Assembly: GCA_027186245.1 (NCBI GenBank)
Contig: CP114481.1
Location: forward strand, 38,409,501 to 38,473,500
Length of the DNA: 64,000 bases
Origin: Coriaria nepalensis
Taxonomy: Eukaryota; Streptophyta; Magnoliopsida; Cucurbitales; Coriariaceae
Direction of reading: 5' to 3'
Position numbers and translations under genes: made by a program. The notes below the pieces were generated by a model. That model ran no database searches. It was not told where the DNA came from and saw nothing but the letters and a program-made list of their open reading frames with translations. Positions 55,201 to 64,000 of the stretch are shown piece by piece. The stretch's first letter is position 1. Each line of letters opens with the position of its first letter.

Positions 55201-57055
55201 CGAATTCTAGTTTTGCGCTACAAACATAACTTTTGTGCATAACTTGCAAATGATCATTGCAAGGAAAGTGTGCATTCGTTTAACCTTAAAATAATTTCAG
55301 TGAGTCATTTCAAGTCAATAACTTATTTCATAGCAAGTCGAACGTATTCTAGTTTTGCACTACAGACACAACTTTTGTGCATAACTTGCAAATGATCATT
55401 GCAAGGAAAGTGCGCATTCGTTTAACCTTAAAATCTTTTCAATGAGTCATTTCAAGTCAATAACTTATTTCAAAGCAATTCGAACGAATTCTAGTTTTGC
55501 ACTACAGAGACAACTTTTGTGCATAACTTGCAAATGATCATTGCAAGGAAAGTGTGCATTCGTTTAAAATTAAAATCATTTCAATGAGTCCTTTCAAGTC
55601 AATAACTTATTTCGAAGCAATTCGAACGAATTCTAGTTTTGCACTACAGAGACAACTTTTGTGCATAACTTGCAAATGATCATTGCAAGGAAAGTGTGCA
55701 TTCGTTTAAAATTAAAATCATTTCAATGAGTCCTTTCAAGTCAATAACTTATTTCGAAGCAATTCGAACGAATTCTAGTTTTGCACTACAGAGACAACTT
55801 TTGTGCATAACTTGCAAATGATCATTGGAAGGAAAGTGTGCATTCGTTTAACCTTAAAATCATTTCCATGAGTCATTTCAAGTCAATAACTTATTTCATA
55901 GCAAGTCGAACGTATTCTAGTTTTGCACTACAGACACAACTTTTGTGCATAACTTGCAAATGATCATTGCAAGGAAAGTGTGCATTCGTTTAAAATTAAA
56001 ATAATTTCAATGAGTCCTTTCAAGTCAATAACTTATTTCGAAGCAAGTCGATCGAATTCTAGTTTTGCACTACAAACATAACTTTTGTGCATAACTTGCA
56101 AATGATCATTGCAAGGAAAGTGTGCATTCGTTTAACCTTAAAATAATTTCAGTGAGTCATTTCAAGTCAATAACTTATTTCATAGCAAGTCGAACGTATT
56201 CTAGTTTTGCACTACAGACACAACTTTTGTGCATAACTTGCAAATGATCATTGCAAGGAAAGTGTGCATTCGTTTAAAATTAAAATCATTTCAATGAGTC
56301 CTTTCAAGTCAATAACTTATTTCGAAGCAATTCGAACAAATTCTAGTTTTGCACTACAGAGACAACTTTTGTGCATAACTTGCAAATGATCATTGCAAGG
56401 AAAGTGTGCATTCGTTTAACCTTAAAATCATTTCAATGAGTCATTTCAAGTCAATAACTTATTTCATAGCAAGTCAAACGTATTCTAGTTTTGCACTACA
56501 GACACAACTTTTGTGCATAACTTGCAAATGATCATTGCAAGGAAAGTGCGCATTCGTTTAACCTTAAAATCTTTTCAATGAGTCATTTCAAGTCAATAAC
56601 TTATTTCAAAGCAATTCGAACGAATTCTAGTTTTGCACTACAGAGACAACTTTTGTGCATAACTTGCAAATGATCATTGCAAGGAAAGTGTGCATTCGTT
56701 TAAAATTAAAATCATTTCAATGAGTCCTTTCAAGTCAATAACTTATTTCGAAGCAATTCGAACGAATTCTACTTTTGCACTACAGAGACAACTTTTGTGC
56801 ATAACTTGCAAATGATCATTGCAAGGAAAGTGTGCATTCGTTTAAAATTAAAATCATTTCAATGAGTCCTTTCAAGTCAATAACTTATTTCGAAGCAAGT
56901 CGATCGAATTCTAGTTTTGCACTACAAACATAACTTTCGTGCATAACTTGCAAATGATCATTGCAAGGAAAGTGTGCATTCGTTTAACCTTAAAATAATT
57001 TCAATGAGTCATTTCAAGTCAATAACTTATTTCATAGCAAGTCGAACGTATTCTA
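52229..57055 (+). repeat. Higher-order unit, 34 monomers (4,827 bp)
   Basis: The first 14 monomers repeat the preceding unit's order. An expanded middle follows (V W X Y XV W X Y R' V V W X Y XV W), then R' V T U'. Only one S is present, which fits 34 x 142 - 1. The expansion is an internal duplication described separately. Confidence 0.8.
53932..56487 (+). repeat. Nested 10-mer duplication (offset 1,420)
   Basis: R' V V W X Y XV W X Y (53932-55351) is followed by R' V V W X Y XV W (55352-56487). The rare AAATTAAAATAATTTC in X occurs near 54574 and 55994, exactly 1,420 bp apart. This shows how units grow: a block was duplicated inside an existing unit. CATTTCCATG near 55861 and GAACAAATTC near 56334 mark the right copy only. 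Confidence 0.8.
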
Positions 57056-60000
57056 GTTTTGCACTACAGACACAACTTTTGTGCATAACTTGCAAATGAT
57101 CATTGCAAGGAAAGTGCGCATTCGTTTAACCTTAAAATCTTTTCAATGAGTCATTTCAAGTCAATAACTTATTTCATTGCAAGTCGAACGTATTCTAGTT
57201 TTGCACTACAGACACAACTTTTGTGCATAACTTGCAAATGATCATTGCAAGGAAAGCGTGCATTCGTTAACCTTAAAATCATTTCAATGAGTCATTTCAA
57301 GTCAATAACTTATTTCAAAGCAATTCGAACGAATTCTAGTTTTGCACTACAGAGACAACTTTTGTGCATAACTTGCAAATGATCATTGCAAGGAAAGTGT
57401 GCATTCGTTTAAAATTAAAATCATTTCAATGAGTCCTTTCAAGTCAATAACTTATTTCGAAGCAAGTCGATCGAATTCTAGTTTTGCACTACAAACATAA
57501 CTTTCGTGCATAACTTGCAAATGATCATTGCAGGGAAAGTGTGCATTCGTTTAACCTTAAAATAATTTCAATGAGTCATTTCAAGTCAATAACTTATTTC
57601 ATAGCAAGTCGAACGTATTCTAGTTTTGCACTACAGACACAACTTTTGTGCATAACTTGCAAATGATCATTGCAAGGAAAGTGCGCATTCGTTTAACCTT
57701 AAAATCTTTTCAATGAGTCATTTCAAGTCAATAACTTATTTCAAAGCAATTCGAACGAATTCTAGTTTTGCACTACAGAGACAACTTTTGTGCATAACTT
57801 GCAAATGATCATTGCAAGGAAAGTGTGCATTCGTTTAAAATTAAAATCATTTCAATGAGTCCTGTCAAGTCAATAACTTATTTCGAAGCAATTCGAACGA
57901 ATTCTAGTTTTGCACTACAGAGACAACTTTTGTGCATAACTTGCAAATGATCATTGGAAGGAAAGTGTGCATTCGTTTAACCTTAAAATCATTTTAATGA
58001 GTCATTTCAAGTCAATAACTTATTTCATAGCAAGTCGAACGTATTCTAGTTTTGCACTACAGACACAACTTTTGTGCATAACTTGCAAATGATCATTGCA
58101 AGGAAAGTGCGCATTCGTTTAACCTTAAAATCTTTTCAATGAGTCATTTCAAGTCAATAACTTATTTCAAAGCAATTCGAACGAATTCTAGTTTTGCACT
58201 ACAGAGACAACTTTTGTGCATAACTTGCAAATGATCATTGCAAGGAAAGTGTGCATTCGTTTAAAATTAAAATCATTTCAATGAGTCCTTTCAAGTCAAT
58301 AACTTATTTCGAAGCAATTCGAACGAATTCTAGTTTTGCACTACAGAGACAACTTTTGTGCATAACTTGCAAATGATCATTGGAAGGAAAGTGTGCATTC
58401 GTTTAACCTTAAAATCATTTCAATGAGTCATTTCAAGTCAATAACTTATTTCATAGCAAGTCGAACGTATTCTAGTTTTGCACTACAGACACAACTTTTG
58501 TGCATAACTTGCAAATGATCATTGCAAGGAAAGTGTGCATTCGTTTAAAATTAAAATCATTTCAATGAGTCCTTTCAAGTCAATAACTTATTTCGAAGCA
58601 AGTCGATCGAATTCTAGTTTTGCACTACAAACATAACTTTTGTGCATAACTTGCAAATGATCATTGCAAGGAAAGTGTGCATTCGTTTAACCTTAAAATA
58701 ATTTCAGTGAGTCATTTCAAGTCAATAACTTATTTCATAGCAAGTCGAACGTATTCTAGTTTTGCACTACAGACACAACTTTTGTGCATAACTTGCAAAT
58801 GATCATTGCAAGGAAAGTGCGCATTCGTTTAACCTTAAAATCTTTTCAATGAGTCATTTCAAGTCAATAACTTATTTCAAAGCAATTCGAACGAATTCTA
58901 GTTTTGCACTACAGAGACAACTTTTGTGCATAACTTGCAAATGATCATTGCAAGGAAAGTGTGCATTCGTTTAAAATTAAAATCATTTCAATGAGTCCTT
59001 TCAAGTCAATAACTTATTTCGAAGCAATTCGAACGAATTCTAGTTTTGCACTACAGAGACAACTTTTGTGCATAACTTGCAAATGATCATTGCAAGGAAA
59101 GTGTGCATTCGTTTAAAATTAAAATCATTTCAATGAGTCCTTTCAAGTCAATAACTTATTTCGAAGCAATTCGAACGAATTCTAGTTTTGCACTACAGAG
59201 ACAACTTTTGTGCATAACTTGCAAATGATCATTGGAAGGAAAGTGTGCATTTGTTAACCTTAAAATCATTTCAATGAGTCATTTCAAGTCAATAACTTAT
59301 TTCAAAGCAATTCGAACGAATTCTAGTTTTGCACTACAGAGACAACTTTTGTGCATAACTTGCAAATGATCATTGCAAGGAAAGTGTGCATTCGTTTAAA
59401 ATTAAAATCATTTCAATGAGTCCTTTCAAGTCAATAACTTATTTCGAAGCAATTCGAACGAATTCTAGTTTTGCACTACAGACACAACTTTTGTGCATAA
59501 CTTGCAAATGATCATTGCAAGGAAAGCGTGCATTCGTTAACCTTAAAATCATTTCAATGAGTCATTTCAAGTCAATAACTTATTTCAAAGCAATTCGAAC
59601 GAATTCTAGTTTTGCACTACAGAGACAACTTTTGTGCATAACTTGCAAATGATCATTGCAAGGAAAGTGTGCATTCGTTTAAAATTAAAATCATTTCAAT
59701 GAGTCCTTTCAAGTCAATAACTTATTTCGAAGCAAGTCGATCGAATTCTAGTTTTGCACTACAAACATAACTTTCGTGCATAACTTGCAAATGATCATTG
59801 CAGGGAAAGTGTGCATTCGTTTAACCTTAAAATAATTTCAATGAGTCATTTCAAGTCAATAACTTATTTCTTAGCAAGTCGAACGTATTCTAGTTTTGCA
59901 CTACAGACACAACTTTTGTGCATAACTTGCAAATGATCATTGCAAGGAAAGTGAGCATTCGTTTAACCTTAAAATCTTTTCAATGAGTCATTTCAAGTCA

Positions 60001-61454
60001 ATAACTTATTTCAAAGCAATTCGAACGAATTCTAGTTTTGCACTACAGAGACAACTTTTGTGCATAACTTGCAAATGATCATTGCAAGGAAAGTGTGCAT
60101 TCGTTTAAAATTAAAATCATTTCAATGAGTCCTTTCAAGTCAATAACTTATTTCGAAGCAATTCGAACGAATTCTAGTTTTGCACTACAGAGACAACTTT
60201 TGTGCATAACTTGCAGATGATCATTGGAAGGAAAGTGTGCATTCGTTTAACCTTAAAATCATTTCAATGAGTCATTTCAAGTCAATAACTTATTTCATAG
60301 CAAGTCGAACGTATTATAGTTTTGCACTACAGACACAACTTTTGTGCATAACTTGCAAATGATCATTGCAAGGAAAGTGTGCATTCGTTTAAAATTAAAA
60401 TCATTTCAATGAGTCCTTTCAAGTCAATAACTTATTTCGAAGCAAGTCGATCGAATTCTAGTTTTGCACTACAAACATAACTTTTGTGCATAACTTGCAA
60501 ATGATTATTGCAAGGAAAGTGTGCATTCGTTTAACCTTAAAATAATTTCAGTGAGTCATTTCAAGTCAATAACTTATTTCATAGCAAGTCGAACGTATTC
60601 TAGTTTTGCACTACAGACACAACTTTTGTGCATAACTTGCAAATGATCATTGCAAGGAAAGTGTGCATTCGTTTAAAATTAAAATCATTTCAATGAGTCC
60701 TTTCAAGTCAATAACTTATTTCGAAGCAATTCGAACAAATTCTAGTTTTGCACTACAGAGACAACTTTTGTGCATAACTTGCAAATGATCATTGCAAGGA
60801 AAGTGTGCATTCGTTTAACCTTAAAATCATTTCAATGAGTCATTTCAAGTCAATAACTTATTTCATAGCAAGTCGAACGTATTCTAGTTTGGCACTACAG
60901 ACACAACTTTTGTGCATAACTTGCAAATGATCATTGCAAGGAAAGTGCGCATTCGTTTAACCTTAAAATCTTTTCAATGAGTCATTTCAAGTCAATAACT
61001 TATTTCAAAGCAATTCGAACGAATTCTAGTTTTGCACTACAGAGACAACTTTTGTGCATAACTTGCAAATGATCATTGCAAGGAAAGTGTGCATTCGTTT
61101 AAAATTAAAATCATTTCAATGAGTCCTTTCAAGTCAATAACTTATTTCGAAGCAATTCGAACGAATTCTAGTTTTGCACTACAGAGACAACTTTTGTGCA
61201 TAACTTGCAAATGATCATTGCAAGGAAAGTGTGCATTCGTTTAAAATTAAAATCATTTCAATGAGTCCTTTCAAGTCAATAACTTATTTCGAAGCAAGTC
61301 GATCGAATTCTAGTTTTGCACTACAAACATAACTTTCGTGCATAACTTGCAAATGATCAATGCAAGGAAAGTGTGCATTCGTTTAACCTTAAAATAATTT
61401 CAATGAGTCATTTCAAGTCAATAACTTATTTCATAGCAAGTCGAACGTATCCTA
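57056..61454 (+). repeat. Higher-order unit, 31 monomers (4,399 bp), rearranged
   Basis: The order is R S T U R' V W R' V W X Y R' V V, then a W/S chimera, then V S T U R' V W X Y XV W R' V T U'. Three 141-bp monomers fit 31 x 142 - 3. At 59468 an S follows V, the only S after 43 kb not preceded by R. It restarts a unit without its first monomer, so two units appear to have been joined near 59.2-59.5 kb. Confidence 0.8.
59185..59325 (+). repeat. Chimeric W/S monomer, 141 bp
   Basis: The left half is W-type (GAGACA, ATTGGAAGG, GTGTGC). The right half is S-type (GTTAACC one-base deletion, CAAAGCAATTCG tail). It also has a private CATTTG. It is the only 1-bp-deletion monomer lacking GCGTGC. The switch lies within about 20 bases between GGAAGG and GTTAACC, as expected from crossover or gene conversion between misaligned monomers. 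Confidence 0.82.
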
Positions 61455-62021
61455 GTTTTGCACTACAGACACAACTTTTGTGCATAACTTGCAAATGATC
61501 ATTGCAAGGAAAGTGCGCATTCGTTTAACCTTAAAATCTTTTCAATGAGTCATTTCAAGTCAATAACTTATTTCATAGCAAGTCGAACGTATTCTAGTTT
61601 TGCACTACAGACACAACTTTTGTGCATAACTTACAAATGATCATTGCAAGGAAAGCGTGCATTCGTTAACCTTAAAATCATTTCAATGAGTCATTTCAAG
61701 TCAATAACTTATTTCAAAGCAATTCGAACGAATTCTAGTTTTGCACTACAGAGACAACTTTTGTGCATAACTTGCAAATGATCATTGCAAGGAAAGTGTG
61801 CATTCGTTTAAAATTAAAATCATTTCAATGAGTCCTTTCAAGTCAATAACTTATTTCGAAGCAAGTCGATCGAATTCTAGTTTTGCACTACAAACATAAC
61901 TTTCGTGCATAACTTGCAAATGATCATTGCAAGGAAAGTGTGCATTCGTTTAACCTTAAAATAATTTCAATGAGTCATTTCAAGTCAATAACTTATTTCA
62001 TAGCAAGTCGAACGTATTCTA
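61455..62021 (+). repeat. Higher-order unit, 4 monomers (567 bp)
   Basis: The order is R S T U' only, followed directly by another R. It is the shortest unit seen and defines the minimal conserved core. TTACAAATG near 61631 is a private change. Confidence 0.83.
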
Positions 62022-64000
62022 GTTTTGCACTACAGACACAACTTTTGTGCATAACTTGCAAATGATCATTGCAAGGAAAGTGCGCATTCGTTTAACCTTA
62101 AAATCTTTTCAATGAGTCATTTCAAGTCAATAACTTATTTCATAGCAAGTCGAACGTATTCTAGTTTTGCACTACAGACACAACTTTTGTGCATAACTTG
62201 CAAATGATCATTGCAAGGAAAGCGTGCATTCGTTAACCTTAAAATCATTTCAATGAGTCATTTCAAGTCAATAACTTATTTCAAAGCAATTCGAACGAAT
62301 TCTAGTTTTGCACTACAGAGACAACTTTTGTGCATAACTTGCAAATGATCATTGCAAGGAAAGTGTGCATTCGTTTAAAATTAAAATCATTTCAATGAGT
62401 CCTTTCAAGTCAATAACTTATTTCGAAGCAAGTCGATCGAATTCTAGTTTTGCACTACAAACATAACTTTCGTGCATAACTTGCAAATGATCATTGCAAG
62501 GAAAGTGTGCATTCGTTTAACCTTAAAATAATTTCAATGAGTCATTTCAAGTCAATAACTTATTTCATAGCAAGTCGAACGTATTCTAGTTTTGCACTAC
62601 AGACACAACTTTTGTGCATAACTTGCAAATGATCATTGCAAGGAAAGTGCGCATTCGTTTAACCTTAAAATCTTTTCAATGAGTCATTTCAAGTCAATAA
62701 CTTATTTCAAAGCAATTCGAACGAATTCTAGTTTTGCACTACAGAGACAACTTTTGTGCATAACTTGCAAATGATCATTGCAAGGAAAGTGTGCATTCGT
62801 TTAAAATTAAAATCATTTCAATGAGTCCTTTCAAGTCAATAACTTATTTCGAAGCAATTCGAACGAATTCTAGTTTTACACTACAGAGACAACTTTTGTG
62901 CATAACTTGCAAATGATCATTGGAAGGAAAGTGTGCATTCGTTTAACCTTAAAATCATTTCAATGAGTCATTTCAAGTCAATAACTTATTTCATAGCAAG
63001 TCGAACGTATTCTAGTTTTGCACTACAGACACAACTTTTGTGAATAACTTGCAAATGATCATTGCAAGGAAAGTGTGCATTCGTTTAAAATTAAAATCAT
63101 TTCAATGAGTCCTTTCAAGTCAATAACTTATTTCGAAGCAAGTCGATCGAATTCTAGTTTTGCACTACAAACATAACTTTTGTGCATAACTTGCAAATGA
63201 TCATTGCAAGGAAAGTGTGCATTCGTTTAACCTTAAAATAATTTCAGTGAGTCATTTCAAGTCAATAACTTATTTCATAGCAAGTCGAACGTATTCTAGT
63301 TTTGCACTACAGACACAACTTTTGTGCATAACTTGCAAATGATCATTGCAAGGAAAGTGTGCATTCGTTTAAAATTAAAATCATTTCAATGAGTCCTTTC
63401 AAGTCAATAACTTATTTCGAAGCAATTCGAACAAATTCTAGTTTTGCACTACAGAGACAACTTTTGTGCATAACTTGCAAATGATCATTGCAAGGAAAGT
63501 GTGCATTCGTTTAACCTTAAAATCATTTCAATGAGTCATTTCAAGTCAATAACTTATTTCATAGCAAGTCGAACGTATTCTAGTTTGGCACTACAGACAC
63601 AACTTTTGTGCATAACTTGCAAATGATCATTGCAAGGAAAGTGCGCATTCGTTTAACCTTAAAATCTTTTCAATGAGTCATTTCAAGTCAATAACTTATT
63701 TCAAAGCAATTCGAACGAATTCTAGTTTTGCACTACAGAGACAACTTTTGTGCATAACTTGCAAATGATCATTGCAAGGAAAGTGTGCATTCGTTTAAAA
63801 TTAAAATCATTTCAATGAGTCCTTTCAAGTCAATAACTTATTTCGAAGCAATTCGAACGAATTCTAGTTTTGCACTACAGAGACAACTTTTGTGCATAAC
63901 TTGCAAATGATCATTGCAAGGAAAGTGTGCATTCGTTTAAAATTAAAATCATTTCAATGAGTCCTTTCAAGTCAATAACTTATTTCGAAGCAAGTCGATC
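62022..64000 (+). repeat. Higher-order unit truncated by window edge
   Basis: The order is R S T U' R' V W X Y XV W R' V and a partial T (134 of 142 bases, from 63867). It matches the first 14 positions of the 43004 unit, including the GTTTGGCAC head of R' (63583 here, 44565 there). Private changes are TTTTACACTAC near 62875 and GTGAATAAC near 63041. Confidence 0.83.

Larger units (their letters stand above)
27486..62238 (+). repeat. Lineage of eighteen 141-bp monomers (one T lost)
   Basis: CGTTTAACC has become CGTTAACC. The altered GTTAACC begins at 27486, 28761, 31454, 35565, 36274, 39950, 40943, 43214, 45343, 46336, 47471, 50168, 52439, 57266, 59253, 59536, 61665 and 62232. All but the one at 59253 also have GCGTGC instead of GTGTGC, so these are two linked markers of one ancestral monomer. 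The first three read CCGTAAAATC and the later ones CCTTAAAATC, which splits the lineage into a zone III and a zone III/IV branch. The span given covers the first to last member; other types lie between. Confidence 0.88.
1..64000. repeat. 142-bp satellite DNA array, whole window
   Basis: The whole window is head-to-tail copies of one 142-bp unit in one orientation. I tracked the start motif GTTTTGCACTACAG and checked its spacing at many points. There are 450 complete monomers (419 of 142 bp, eighteen of 141, eleven of 140, one of 135, one of 155) and a final 134-base partial one. Base composition of a consensus-like monomer is 46 G+C in 142, about 32%. No monomer is inverted and nothing is inserted between monomers, so the array continues past both edges. 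Satellites of this size and uniformity are usually centromeric or pericentromeric heterochromatin in eukaryotes; that location is inferred. No CDS, tRNA, rRNA or transposon could be supported. The unit length is not a multiple of three, so any frame passes through all three monomer frames within 426 bp and meets one of the several TAA/TAG (forward) or TTA/CTA/TCA (reverse) triplets. Confidence 0.98.
39030..64000 (+). repeat. Zone IV: homogenised variable-length higher-order repeats
   Basis: Monomers fall into a few recurring types, labelled here for reference. R: GACACA hexamer, GTGCGCATTCG, ATCTTTT, CATAGCAAG tail. S: GCGTGCATTCGTTAACC, 141 bp. T: GAGACA, AAATTAAAATC, TCGATCG tail. U: AACATAACTTTCG, AAAATAATTTC. 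R': as R but with a CAAAGCAATTCG tail. V: GAGACA, AAATT, GAAGCAATTCG tail. W: GAGACA, CCTTAAAATC, CATAGCAAG tail, often ATTGGAAGG. X: GACACA, AAATT, TCGATCG tail. Y: AACATAACTTTTG, often CAGTGAG. XV: X head with V tail. From 43004 nearly every R begins an R-S-T-U-R'-V run. The zone lacks the 2-bp deletion type. Confidence 0.82.

Noticed and set aside
1..64000. Short open reading frames on both strands
   Set aside because: They repeat with the satellite. The 142-bp unit rotates the frame, every frame meets a stop within 426 bp, and no ribosome-binding, codon or protein signal is present. None is a credible gene.
1..64000. CRISPR array
   Set aside because: The repeat is a continuous 142-bp unit with no unique spacers. 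Differences between units are shared variants, not inserted sequences.
1..64000. Bacterial or phage region with an accessory or defence system
   Set aside because: There is no coding capacity anywhere, and the structure is that of a eukaryotic satellite with higher-order repeats.
1..64000. Attribution to a named satellite family or species
   Set aside because: Unit length and composition fit many plant and animal satellites. I do not recognise the sequence, and a guess would not be evidence.

Overview
The window is a single uninterrupted tandem satellite DNA array. I found no gene, transposon, simple-sequence tract, telomere repeat or unique sequence in it. Hand-tracking the recurrent GTTTTGCACTACAG start gives 450 complete monomers in the same orientation plus a 134-base partial monomer at the right edge. 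The basic unit is 142 bp and about 32% G+C (one consensus-like unit counted). The bookkeeping closes exactly: 450 x 142 = 63,900, minus 47 deleted bases (eleven 2-bp, eighteen 1-bp and one 7-bp deletion), plus one 13-bp insertion, gives 63,866, and the last partial monomer starts at 63,867. Monomers differ from one another by a limited set of recurring substitutions and a few private ones.

This is typical of eukaryotic centromeric or pericentromeric heterochromatin, as found in long-read assemblies of plants or animals. The monomer is near nucleosome-core length and A+T-rich, has higher-order repeats, and is too uniform for anything under coding constraint. I do not recognise the family and cannot name the species. 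Repeated CG-to-CA and CG-to-TG changes at the monomer's CpG sites hint at a genome that methylates cytosine, but this is weak evidence.

Four zones can be told apart by diagnostic variants. Zone I (1-17,750) carries repeated 12-monomer higher-order units of 1,704 bp. It also holds a segmental duplication of about 8.1 kb (711-8,804) whose second copy (9,089-15,904) is exactly nine monomers shorter. Zone II (17,751-26,283) begins with the only enlarged monomer (155 bp) and contains 12-mer and 11-mer spaced duplications. Zone III (26,284-39,029) is marked by a 2-bp deletion found nowhere else and by 7- and 9-monomer units. Zone IV (39,030-64,000) looks the most homogenised. From 43,004 it is a string of higher-order units that start with the same ordered block of monomer types but vary in length (15, 7, 8, 19, 16, 34, 31 and 4 monomers, then a truncated one).

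The layout is best explained by repeated unequal crossover or replication-based duplication of whole monomer blocks, with local gene conversion making chimeric monomers. Any function would be structural (chromatin, kinetochore or heterochromatin) and is inferred from the repeat class, not shown by the sequence. There is no evidence for a new protein-coding or defence system here.
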